In this document: one piece after another, positions 35,157 to 42,091 of the stretch
How positions within the stretch are numbered: position 1 is the stretch's first letter
Layout: the number at the start of each line of letters is the position of its first letter
NCBI GenBank assembly: GCA_902795345.1
Contig: CADBKO010000007.1
Span: 42,096-106,095 of the forward strand
Length of the DNA stretch: 64,000 nt
Direction: 5' to 3'
Origin: Oscillospiraceae bacterium
GTDB taxonomy: Bacteria; Bacillota; Clostridia; Oscillospirales; Oscillospiraceae
Notes under the pieces: model-generated
What the model was told of the DNA's origin: nothing
The model's input: only the letters and a program-made list of their open reading frames with translations
Database searches by the model: none
Position numbers and translations under genes: made by a program

Positions 35157-36028
35157 ACCGTTCCTCCTTCCATCAGAGGTGGGAGGTGTTCATGCGCGTG
35201 GCCGGAGGCCATCACGCCCCGCGGTCCCCATTGGGGGTCCGCGGAAATGAGGATGCGCGCCAGGGAAAGGAGCCCCAGCAGCGGCACCGGCAAACCGCCG
35301 GACCAGAGGCTTCCCGGCGTTTCCTCGCGGTAATATGGGTGTCCGAAGACGATCAGCCAAGGCTCCGCTGCTTTCAGGACTTCTTCGGCCTCCGCTTCCG
35401 TCACCCCCGCTTTTCCGGCCAGGTATTCCGCCGTGAACAGGCTGCCCTCCTTCTCCGTCAGGATGGCATAGAGGCATTTCGTGGCCCCCGGCAGCCCAAG
35501 GAAGCGGAACAGCGCCGCCAGCCCGTCCCCCGCCGTCGTCAGCCAGCGGTAGCGTTCCTCGTGGGGCAGCATCAGCATGGTGAGGTTCAGGTCCGGCCCC
35601 GCAGCGGTGAGAGCCAGCAGGTCCCGGTAGCCAAGGAGCCAGTAGTTTCGTTCCGAGCCCGGCATCCGCAGCTCCTTCGGCATCTCCGGGGGCGGCAGCT
35701 CCGTTTCCGCGCCCGGCGGGGGATAGGCGCAGCTGCGAAGGCCCATGAGCAGGTCAAGTATCCGCCGCCAGCATGTTTGCGCCGCCTCCGCCGCGCCCAT
35801 TCCCTCCAGCTCGCTTTTCTCCCCTTCGCCCTGGAAAAAGACCGCCGGGCTCACCCCGTAATACGCCGCCAGGCGGCAGAGAGTTTCCACGTCCGGCTCG
35901 TTCTCACCGGTCTCCCACTTGGAATAGGTCTTGTCGGAAATGCCCAGGGCGTCCGCAAGCTCCTTCTGGGTGAGGGAGCGTTTCTTCCTCTCCTTCGTCA
36001 GGTTCTCAAGAAATCTCGCTTTGTCCAC
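35153..36028 (-). CDS. XRE regulator, pair 1, upstream (type II) member
   Basis: A 291-residue regulator whose HTH (RSLTQKELADALG, recognition SDKTYSKWETGENE, LCRLAAYYGVSPAVFF) matches the type II proteins at 37225 and 39467. The middle contains NLTMLMLPHEERYRWLTT and the C-terminal part a winged-helix-like FTAEYLAGKAGVTEAEAEEVL. GTG 36028 is chosen because AAAGGAGG lies 8 nt upstream; the frame is open farther, across the promoter. It is first in the two-gene operon. Confidence 0.85.
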   Translation of the reverse strand: MDKARFLENLTKERKKRSLTQKELADALGISDKTYSKWETGENEPDVETLCRLAAYYGVSPAVFFQGEGEKSELEGMGAAEAAQTCWRRILDLLMGLRSCAYPPPGAETELPPPEMPKELRMPGSERNYWLLGYRDLLALTAAGPDLNLTMLMLPHEERYRWLTTAGDGLAALFRFLGLPGATKCLYAILTEKEGSLFTAEYLAGKAGVTEAEAEEVLKAAEPWLIVFGHPYYREETPGSLWSGGLPVPLLGLLSLARILISADPQWGPRGVMASGHAHEHLPPLMEGGTV

Positions 36029-36053
36029 AGTGCGTGCCTCCTTTGCGTATTGC

Positions 36054-36106
36054 GTGCAAAACCGGCTTTGCACTATCAGTATATTTGAAACGATTCGTAG
36101 AGTCAA
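36054..36106 (-). promoter_or_regulatory. Conserved promoter/operator of XRE pair 1
   Basis: Minus strand TTGACT (36101-36106), 17-bp spacer containing CTACGAATCGTTTC, TATACT (36078-36083). Around the start of transcription lies an inverted repeat, arms 36054-36060 and 36067-36073 (GTGCAAA/TTTGCAC). The block TTTTTGACTCTACGAA is shared with the pair 2 promoter, and most of it with pair 3. Confidence 0.75.
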
Positions 36107-36148
36107 AAACGAAAACGGCACAAAATTCTCTGAAACAGAGAATTTAAA

Positions 36149-36304
36149 AGCCCCTCTGAAAGGAGAGCTGGCGCGAAGCGACTGAGATGTTGACCTTATA
36201 AGGTTATGCAGGTATCTCCGGGGTGCGTTGTCCGGTTGTGGACGGCTGCCTGGGGGACGACCTCTCCACCGCCTTCGGCGGTCCCCCTCCCCTGAAGGGG
36301 AGGC
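36149..36304. repeat. Family B-type composite repeat, copy 5
   Basis: A more diverged copy: GCCCCTCTGAAAGGAGAGCT, GGCGCGAAGCGACTGAGA, a unique middle, CCACCGCCTTCGGCGGT and a terminal palindrome CCTCCCCTGAAGGGGAGG. It lies at the junction of XRE modules 1 and 2. Confidence 0.6.
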
Positions 36305-36311
36305 AAATGCC

Positions 36312-36341
36312 GACAGCGGGACGCTGGAGCGTCCCGCTGTC
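36312..36341 (-). terminator. Terminator after XRE pair 2
   Basis: Perfect 14-bp stem GACAGCGGGACGCT / AGCGTCCCGCTGTC with a 2-nt apex, 17 bp downstream of the stop of the type I gene of pair 2. No long T-run follows. Confidence 0.65.
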
Positions 36342-36358
36342 GATAGAGGGAGAATAAA

Positions 36359-37228
36359 TCAAATCGCTTTCTTCGGGGCCAATAGCGGCGTCCCCATGCG
36401 CTTGCCGTCCACGGCGTTCAGCTCGCCGCCGGGCTTGGGCAGGCCGAAGAGCTGGGCGGCCAGCAGCATCAGGGCCAGGGGCTTGTGGTAGGGGGAGACG
36501 TGCAGCATCTCCGTCTGCTCCCCGTCGATGACGCAGGGGACGACACTGAGCAGATGCAGCTTTTCCAGCTTCGGCATGGTCTCCTCCGGCTTTTCCAGCC
36601 CCAGCAGCGCCGCCATTTCTCCCCGGTCACAGCCCATATCTAACCCCGGCGTCAGGGTATAGCTGCGCAGGATGGCCCGGCGGGTCTCTCCATCCGCCAG
36701 GGCTTCCCAGATTTCCCGCTGGGCGTCCGGGTCCGCAAGAGTTTCCGCCCAGCTTTCCGCCGTGCCCTCCAGGATGCAGAAATAGGGGAGCGCCGGCCAG
36801 TCGGAATAGTACAGGAGGCCGCCCGACATCAGCAGAGAGGCGGCATTATTCTCGAAGGGATAGCCGGGGAAGTCGAAGGGGTCGCGCTGCTTACTTTCCG
36901 GCCCGTCCCAGCGGCCGAAAACCAGCAGGACGCAGGATTTCCACAGCTTCCGCATTTCCTCCATCCGCGCCTCCTCCGGGAGGGGTAGCAGCCAGCGCTT
37001 CAGGGCTTCTTCCGCGTCCCCGTGGGTACCCGTTTTGCGCTCAAAAAGGGTGTCCAGGGAGGTTTGCAGGGTGTCCGCCAGGGCGGGGAGAAGGGCAGCG
37101 TCGGGCTGGCTCTCGTCCCGCTCCCACTTGGATATGGTCTGGGGCACCACCCCCAGGGCTTCCGCCAGGCCTTCCTGGGTGAGGCCCAGGGCCGTGCGGG
37201 CTTCCTTGATCTGTGTTCCGAGGCTCAT
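36359..37228 (-). CDS. XRE regulator, pair 2, downstream (type I) member
   Basis: A 289-residue paralogue of the proteins at 34284 and 38586. HTH: SLGTQIKEARTALGLTQ, recognition VVPQTISKWERDES, LPALADTLQTSLDTLF. The middle has YFCILEGTAESWAETLADPD, and the C-terminal part has GEMAALLGLEKPEETMPKL and IDGEQTEMLHVSPYHK. The ATG at 37228 overlaps the stop of the type II partner by 4 nt. A terminator lies after the gene. Target and signal unknown. Confidence 0.85.
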   Translation of the reverse strand: MSLGTQIKEARTALGLTQEGLAEALGVVPQTISKWERDESQPDAALLPALADTLQTSLDTLFERKTGTHGDAEEALKRWLLPLPEEARMEEMRKLWKSCVLLVFGRWDGPESKQRDPFDFPGYPFENNAASLLMSGGLLYYSDWPALPYFCILEGTAESWAETLADPDAQREIWEALADGETRRAILRSYTLTPGLDMGCDRGEMAALLGLEKPEETMPKLEKLHLLSVVPCVIDGEQTEMLHVSPYHKPLALMLLAAQLFGLPKPGGELNAVDGKRMGTPLLAPKKAI

Positions 37229-38133
37229 GCGTTTTCTCCTTTCTCATAAATGGGGGGAGTGAAGGACCCGATCAGATGGCTGTATCGCCGGAGGTTCGCT
37301 TCATCCCGGCGCAGCAGCAGCTTCGCTGCGGCAAAAAGGCCCAGCAGCGGCAGCGGAGAGAAAGCCCGATACAGCTTTTCCTCCTGCCCGTTTCGCCGGA
37401 CCTTCTGGCCGACGCAGAGGCCCAGAGGCAGCGCCGCCTCCAGAAAGGCGGCGATCTCCTTCTCCGCCGCCCCGGCCTGCTTTGCCAGATAGGGCACGGA
37501 GAACAGGTCGGCGTTCGGCTGCCGCAGCAGGAAATGGAGGCAGGGGAGGGCTCCCGGCATCCCCAGGATACGGAAGATGGCCCCCAGCTCCGCCTGCTCG
37601 CGCACCAGCCAGGAAAAGCCCTGCTCCGCAGGCTCCAGTAGCAGGCTCAGGTTCATGTCCTCCCCCGCGGCGAAGATCGCGGAGAGGTTGGGAAAGGCGA
37701 AGGTGGTGAGACTGTTGGGCGCTTGATCGCGCTGCTCCGAAGGGTTGTCCGGGACCTCCGCCCAGGGCTCACGGCGGCGGTATAAGAAGGTGCTGTCCTC
37801 CCGCGCCTCCGCCATGACGCTGTCGTTCATGCCCATGAGGGCCTCATAGTGAAAACGGAACCAGCTTTGCGCCGCTTCCCTGGGCTCCAGCGCGCCCAGG
37901 GTCTCCCGCACCCCCTCCGGCTTCAGCCCTTCCGAGGGGAAGAAGACCGCGGGACTTGCTTCATAGAACTCCGCCAGGCGGCAGAGAGACGATACGTCCA
38001 TCTCGTTTTCCCCGGTCTCCCATTTGGAATAGGTGCGGTCCGAGATGCCCAGGGCGTCGGCCACCTGCTTCTGGGTATAGCCCCGCGCCTTGCGCTCCTC
38101 CGCCAGACGCCGGGGAAAGGAAGTGTTGTCCAT
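37225..38133 (-). CDS. XRE regulator, pair 2, upstream (type II) member
   Basis: A 302-residue paralogue of the proteins at 35153 and 39467. HTH: GYTQKQVADALG, recognition SDRTYSKWETGENE, LCRLAEFYEASPAVFF. The middle has NLSLLLEPAEQGFSWLVRE and the C-terminus a winged-helix-like FSVPYLAKQAGAAEKEIAAFL. ATG 38133 has AAGGAGG upstream; an open extension to 38358 runs across the promoter and is not coding. It leads the two-gene operon. Confidence 0.85.
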   Translation of the reverse strand: MDNTSFPRRLAEERKARGYTQKQVADALGISDRTYSKWETGENEMDVSSLCRLAEFYEASPAVFFPSEGLKPEGVRETLGALEPREAAQSWFRFHYEALMGMNDSVMAEAREDSTFLYRRREPWAEVPDNPSEQRDQAPNSLTTFAFPNLSAIFAAGEDMNLSLLLEPAEQGFSWLVREQAELGAIFRILGMPGALPCLHFLLRQPNADLFSVPYLAKQAGAAEKEIAAFLEAALPLGLCVGQKVRRNGQEEKLYRAFSPLPLLGLFAAAKLLLRRDEANLRRYSHLIGSFTPPIYEKGENA

Positions 38134-38160
38134 GGGGCGTTCCTCCTTATGGTTCGGATT

Positions 38161-38210
38161 CAAGTCCGGCCTTGTGAGACCAGCATAAACGAAACGCTTC
38201 GTAGAGTCAA
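38161..38210 (-). promoter_or_regulatory. Conserved promoter/operator of XRE pair 2
   Basis: Minus strand TTGACT (38205-38210), 17-bp spacer with the inverted repeat ACGAA-GCGT-TTCGT, TATGCT (38182-38187), followed by a CAAG-N6-CTTG inverted repeat at 38161-38174. Confidence 0.75.
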
Positions 38211-38312
38211 AAACCAAAACGTGGGCAGGTTCTACTCTGGATAGAGAGTAAAGACAAAATTCCCGCCTCCCCGGCTTCCCCCGGGGGAAAACCCCCGCCG
38301 CGCGGAAAAATG

Positions 38313-38523
38313 CTCCCTCTCCGAGGGAGCTGTCAGCAAAGCTGACTGATTGTAGCACGCGCCCACCGCTGCGCGGCGGGTCCCCTCGCGCGGAATAGGG
38401 AGTCAGCCCATCAAATCAGCATTAGCTACGAATAACTCTGACTCCCTATTCCGCGCGCGAGCAACGTGCGTGCTACAATCCGTCTCCGGCTAGGGCCGGA
38501 GCCACCTCCCTCAAGGAGGGAGG
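38313..38523. repeat. Family B composite palindromic repeat, copy 6
   Basis: The longest copy (211 bp). CTCCCTCTCCGAGGGAG, TGTCAGCAAAGCTGACTGA, TGTAGCACGCGC, a GCGCGGAATAGGGAGTCAG arm paired with CTGACTCCCTATTCCGCGCG, GTGCTACA, CCGGCTAGGGCCGG and terminal CCTCCCTCAAGGAGGGAGG. Most of it can fold into one long cruciform. It lies at the junction of XRE modules 2 and 3. Confidence 0.82.
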
Positions 38524-38526
38524 CAG

Positions 38527-38562
38527 AAAACACCCCCAGCGCGGCTGCGCCGGGGGTGTTTT
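38527..38562 (-). terminator. Terminator after XRE pair 3
   Basis: Stem AAAACACCCCC / GGGGGTGTTTT, 14-nt GC-rich loop, 24 bp past the stop of the type I gene of pair 3. Confidence 0.75.
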
Positions 38563-38585
38563 GCAAAGGGAGAAAAGGAACGGTC

Positions 38586-39470
38586 TTATTCCGCCGGGGG
38601 TTCGGTGTTCTTTTCGCGCAGGAAGGGGGTTGTCGTTCTGCCGTAATAGTCGAAGCCGAATTGCTTTTCATTTCGGGTGCTTGCCAGCAGAAGGATGGTC
38701 ATGAGCCGCAGGCGGAGATGGCCATAAGTGACGTAGTACAGATCGCTGTCCCGGTCGTTGATCCGCGCTTTCTCCCGTTTGATCGCGCCCAGGACCATCA
38801 GAGATTCGATGATCTCCTCGTCCCAGCCGTAGGCCTCCTTGGCCCAGGGGAGATCGAAGCAGAAGAAGGCGTCATCCGTGTAAAGCTGCTTCAGGGCCCG
38901 GCGCACCGGCTCCTTCGCCAGAGCCTCCCAATAGGGGGCGGCGTCGTCCTCCTCCAGCAGCGGCCCCCAGCCCGCCTTCGGCTCCGGGAAGAGCAGGAGG
39001 AAGGGCATGGCCTCCCGCCGGGAGGAGAGAGTGAAGCCAAATTCGCTGTCGTGGCCGCCGGTGGTGCTCACGCCCCAGGGCGTGACGGGCGGCGAGTCAT
39101 ACTCTTCCACGGTAAGCTGCGGTAAATCCGGGTACTTCTTCCAAAGCTCCCAGAACCCGGCAAGCACCGTCTGCAAGATGCGGCCCAGGCGCAGGGCGCC
39201 CATCCAGCGATCTTCCCCTTCCAGGGTCAGGAGCCAGTCCTTGGCCCCCACGGCGGCGTCGCGGAAGGTGGAAGTCTTCCGGTCAAAGAGGCTGTCGATG
39301 GTGGTCCCCAGGGCGTCCGCCAGCTTCGGCAGCGCCGAAGCGTCGGGCAGGCTCTCGTCCCGCTCCCATTTCGAGACGGTCTGGGCCGCCATGCCCAGCT
39401 TTTCCCCCAGGGCCTCCTGGGTGAGACCGGCAGCCTTCCGCCCCTCCCGGATGTTTTCTCCCAGGCTCAT
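38586..39470 (-). CDS. XRE regulator, pair 3, downstream (type I) member
   Basis: A 294-residue paralogue of the proteins at 34284 and 36359. HTH: SLGENIREGRKAAGLTQ, recognition MAAQTVSKWERDES, LPKLADALGTTIDSLF. The middle has PFLLLFPEPKAGWGPLLEED; the C-terminal part has WDEEIIESLMVLGAIKRE and LRLRLMTILLLAST. The ATG at 39470 overlaps the stop of its type II partner by 4 nt. Confidence 0.85.
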   Translation of the reverse strand: MSLGENIREGRKAAGLTQEALGEKLGMAAQTVSKWERDESLPDASALPKLADALGTTIDSLFDRKTSTFRDAAVGAKDWLLTLEGEDRWMGALRLGRILQTVLAGFWELWKKYPDLPQLTVEEYDSPPVTPWGVSTTGGHDSEFGFTLSSRREAMPFLLLFPEPKAGWGPLLEEDDAAPYWEALAKEPVRRALKQLYTDDAFFCFDLPWAKEAYGWDEEIIESLMVLGAIKREKARINDRDSDLYYVTYGHLRLRLMTILLLASTRNEKQFGFDYYGRTTTPFLREKNTEPPAE

Positions 39471-40267
39471 GCCGTCTCACCTCCCTCGCGGGGCATATTG
39501 TCCAGCAGAAGGCGGGCAAGGGTCAGCATGGCCCGCAGTAGCCGGGTCTCCGCGCCGATGTAAAGCCCGTCGCGGCTTTCTGCGGTCCGGGCGTCCATAT
39601 GGCGGCAGAAGCCCCAGCGTTCCAGCTTTTCCAGGGCGGCTTTCGTTTCCTCCGGGCTAAGCCCCGCTCTCTCCGCCAGGTTTTCCACCGTGTAGTAGTC
39701 CATTTTTCCGTCCCGCACCGGCTCCAGCAGGGGAAGGAGCAGCTTCGGCTGCCGCAGCAGCATAAGAAGGGCGGTAAGCGCCTCGCCCTCCGACGCCAGC
39801 CAGCCGAAACCCTCCTCCGAGGGCATCATATACAGCTGTATGTTGGCGTCCCTGCCCAAATGCTGCAAAAAGAGCAGGCCGCCGGGATATTCGGAAAAGC
39901 CGTTCGTGGGCTGCTCCGCCGTGAAGGGAGCGATAGGCTTGTTTTCCTTAGCGCCGGATTCGAACATGCCGAGATAAAGCTCGCCGATGCGCTCGCTGCA
40001 CTTTTTCGCCGCCTGGTCCAGGGGCAGGGACGCCAGCTCTCGGCGCAGATCCGGCTCGTCGCCCGCGTCCATGAGGAACGCGGCGGGGTCCATGCCGTAA
40101 TAGTCCCCCAGGCGGCACAGAAGCTCGATGCCCGGCTCCGTCTCCCCGGTCTCCCACTTGGAATAGGTCCGGTCCGAGACGCCCAGGGCTTCCGCCACCT
40201 GCTTCTGGGTGAGGCTGCGTTCCTCCCGGGCGGATCTCAGGTTTTCGATGAATTTTTCCCGATTCAT
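39467..40267 (-). CDS. XRE regulator, pair 3, upstream (type II) member
   Basis: A 266-residue paralogue of the proteins at 35153 and 37225, somewhat shorter at the C-terminus. HTH: SLTQKQVAEALG, recognition SDRTYSKWETGETE, LCRLGDYYGMDPAAFL. The middle has NIQLYMMPSEEGFGWLASE; then YYTVENLAERAGLSPEETKAAL. ATG 40267 has AAAGGGG upstream; the frame is open to 40348 but that part is the promoter. Confidence 0.85.
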   Translation of the reverse strand: MNREKFIENLRSAREERSLTQKQVAEALGVSDRTYSKWETGETEPGIELLCRLGDYYGMDPAAFLMDAGDEPDLRRELASLPLDQAAKKCSERIGELYLGMFESGAKENKPIAPFTAEQPTNGFSEYPGGLLFLQHLGRDANIQLYMMPSEEGFGWLASEGEALTALLMLLRQPKLLLPLLEPVRDGKMDYYTVENLAERAGLSPEETKAALEKLERWGFCRHMDARTAESRDGLYIGAETRLLRAMLTLARLLLDNMPREGGETA

Positions 40268-40293
40268 GGGGCGATTTCCCCTTTCCATAGATT

Positions 40294-40341
40294 CAAGGCG
40301 CCTTGTGATGCTATGGTAAACGAAACTGTACGGAGAGTCAA
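40294..40341 (-). promoter_or_regulatory. Conserved promoter/operator of XRE pair 3
   Basis: Minus strand TTGACT (40336-40341), 17-bp spacer (CTCCGTACAGTTTCGTT), TACCAT (40313-40318), and a perfect 12-bp palindrome CAAGGCGCCTTG at 40294-40305 near the expected transcription start. Confidence 0.72.
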
Positions 40342-40392
40342 AAACCAAAATGGAGGGTAATTCCCGTTTTTTGAGAATCGGGGCAAAGAGAT

Positions 40393-40419
40393 CCGCCTCC
40401 GGGGAGAACCCGGAGGCGG
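40393..40419. terminator. Hairpin between divergent XRE pair 3 and mntA
   Basis: Perfect 11-bp stem CCGCCTCCGGG / CCCGGAGGCGG with a 5-nt loop. No T-run; it lies between divergent promoters, so its role is unclear. Confidence 0.4.
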
Positions 40420-40454
40420 GGATAGGTGCCGGTAGGGAAACCGATGAAACCCTG

Positions 40455-40483
40455 TTGCTTGTTTCCGAGGTTTCGGTTATACT
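40455..40483 (+). promoter_or_regulatory. Promoter of the mntA-hepT pair
   Basis: TTGCTT (40455-40460), 17-bp spacer, TATACT (40478-40483), 23 bp upstream of the start codon. Confidence 0.78.
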
Positions 40484-40506
40484 AGGGGCGGAAAGGGGTG
40501 AGGCAT

Positions 40507-40836
40507 ATGCTTCCCTACACGATTGAGGAGATCAAGCGGCGCATCACGCCGGTAGCGGAAAAATACCGTCTCGCCGCCGTTTATCTTTTCGGCTCCTACG
40601 CCAGAGGGGACGCTACCGCCGAAAGCGACGTTGACCTGCTGGTGGATCTCCGCGGGACCGGGATCGACAGTCTGTTCAAGCTGGGTGGGCTGTATCATGA
40701 TCTGGAGACCGCTTTGGGGACCGGCATCGATCTCATAACGACAGATTCCATGGAGCAGACCACAGAGCTCCGCAGCCAGATACGCTTCCGTGAGGAAGTG
40801 GAGCGGGAAAGGTTGATGATCTATGCTGCCGCGTGA
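40507..40836 (+). CDS. mntA: MntA-type minimal nucleotidyltransferase (antitoxin)
   Basis: A 109-residue MNT-fold protein with FGSYARGDATAESDVDLLVD: Gly29-Ser30 and the metal-binding Asp41/Asp43 are present. It is followed, with a 14-nt overlap, by a HEPN gene. In characterised MntA-HepT systems the nucleotidyltransferase blocks the HEPN RNase by attaching AMP groups to the Tyr of its RX4HXY motif. The ATG at 40507 has GGAAAGGGG upstream; the GTG at 40498 is in frame but overlaps this site. Confidence 0.88.
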   Translation: MLPYTIEEIKRRITPVAEKYRLAAVYLFGSYARGDATAESDVDLLVDLRGTGIDSLFKLGGLYHDLETALGTGIDLITTDSMEQTTELRSQIRFREEVERERLMIYAAA

Positions 40837-41173
40837 CACCGCGCGCCTGGAGCATATCCTGGAATATTGCGAGAGCATTGAAGCGGCTGCCGCCAGATTC
40901 GGGAATGACCGGGACAGCTTTTGCGGGGACAAAGCGTATCATGACCTTGTATGCTTCTATCTCCTGCAGATCGGAGAACTTGCCGGACAGCTTTCGGAGG
41001 AGTTGCGTGCCGAATCGTCAGAACGCATGGAATGGGCGCAGCTCAGGGGTATGCGGAACATTGTAGCCCATCATTACGGAAGCATCGACCTGGCGATCGT
41101 ATGGAACACGGTCCTCCATGACATTCCCAGGCTGAAAGCGTTTTGCGAGGAGCAGTCGAATAAGGACATATAA
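40823..41173 (+). CDS. hepT: HepT-type HEPN RNase (toxin)
   Basis: A 116-residue all-helical HEPN (DUF86-type) protein. The catalytic RX4HXY motif is intact: Arg78, His83 and Tyr85 in RGMRNIVAHHYG. It is expected to cleave RNA when not modified by the partner nucleotidyltransferase. The gene overlaps mntA by 14 nt. Pair orientation, sizes and motifs fit the type VII toxin-antitoxin class. Confidence 0.88.
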   Translation: MLPRDTARLEHILEYCESIEAAAARFGNDRDSFCGDKAYHDLVCFYLLQIGELAGQLSEELRAESSERMEWAQLRGMRNIVAHHYGSIDLAIVWNTVLHDIPRLKAFCEEQSNKDI

Positions 41174-41185
41174 CTGACAACATTC

Positions 41186-41220
41186 AGCGGGCGGGATCCG
41201 AACTTCGGACTCCGCCCGCT
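41186..41220. terminator. Bidirectional terminator
   Basis: Stem AGCGGGCGG / CCGCCCGCT with inner TCCGAA/TTCGGA, between convergent hepT and the HAD gene; followed by GGCTTTA. Confidence 0.75.
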
Positions 41221-41232
41221 GGCTTTACATAT

Positions 41233-42090
41233 TCACAGTCTCCCGATGGCGTCGGCCAGGACGCCCTCATCGCTGGGAGCGGTGACTTCGAAGCCCATGT
41301 CCAGCAGCTCCTTGGCCCCGTCCCCGGCCACGAAGGCCCGGTCGGCGGCCCGGAGGAGGCTCAGGTCGTTCATGGCGTCGCCGCAGCAGACGAGGGTATG
41401 GCAGCCCAGCATGTCCAGGAGCCGCCGGGCGGTCTCCCCCTTGGAGGCGCCCTCCGCCTGGGCTTCGATGAGGAAGGGGAGGCTGCGGGAGCAGAGGCAG
41501 CCGGTGCCGGGAGCGTTGATCTCCGCGGCGATGCCGCCGAAAAGCACGTCGATCTCCTCGCTCGTATAGCGGAACCAGTCCGGCTCCTTTTCACCCGGGG
41601 CCGCCTTGCGGGAAGAACCGGGAGAGCCGGAGACGGCAAACTGGATGCGGGGATGGGGGACCTCCGGCAAAGGGGAGACCCGGATGGGGACGCCCATCTT
41701 CTTCATGATCTCCGCCAGGCCCATGTCCTGGCCGAAAACATAGGTCTCCGTGGGGCACTGGATCTCGAAATGCAGCTCCGGGTGCTTTTCCAGCAGGAAG
41801 GCAAACAGCCCCTCCGCAGAGTCCGGCAGCGGCCCTTGCCAGAGGCTGCGCTCTGCGGCGTAGTCATAGATCTCCGCCCCGTTGAAAACGATGTGGGGCG
41901 CGTTGGTGGGCAGCTCCGCCCAGCGGCTGCGGTGACTCACTCTGGTGTGGCCGGTGGCGATGGAGATAAGCCCTCCCTCCGCAATAAAGCGGAGGACCGC
42001 CTCCGTGTTGGCCGGGGGGACCTTGCGGTCCGGCCCGGTCACGGTGCGGTCCCAATCGCTCACCAGCAGGATGCCGGTGTATTTTCCCAT
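41233..42090 (-). CDS. HAD-superfamily phosphatase, Cof type
   Basis: A 285-residue HAD hydrolase. Motif I is VSDWDRTVTG (Asp12, Asp14), motif II SIATGHTR, and motif III/IV CCGDAMNDLSLLRAADRAFV. The cap domain between is of the Cof (C2) type, so small phosphorylated metabolites such as sugar phosphates are likely substrates. The ATG at 42090 follows the SDR stop after 1 bp. It is the last gene of a three-gene operon with the SDR and the esterase. Confidence 0.87.
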   Translation of the reverse strand: MGKYTGILLVSDWDRTVTGPDRKVPPANTEAVLRFIAEGGLISIATGHTRVSHRSRWAELPTNAPHIVFNGAEIYDYAAERSLWQGPLPDSAEGLFAFLLEKHPELHFEIQCPTETYVFGQDMGLAEIMKKMGVPIRVSPLPEVPHPRIQFAVSGSPGSSRKAAPGEKEPDWFRYTSEEIDVLFGGIAAEINAPGTGCLCSRSLPFLIEAQAEGASKGETARRLLDMLGCHTLVCCGDAMNDLSLLRAADRAFVAGDGAKELLDMGFEVTAPSDEGVLADAIGRL

Positions 42091-42091
42091 A

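Noticed and set aside
35153..36121. Longer starts for the three type II XRE genes (to 36121, 38358 and 40348)
   Set aside because: The extensions cross the conserved promoter and have no ribosome binding site; the internal starts have good sites.
34284..40267. XRE array as a prophage repressor region
   Set aside because: No integrase, excisionase, replication or structural phage gene lies near; the proteins are much longer than CI-type repressors of small phages and come as coupled pairs.
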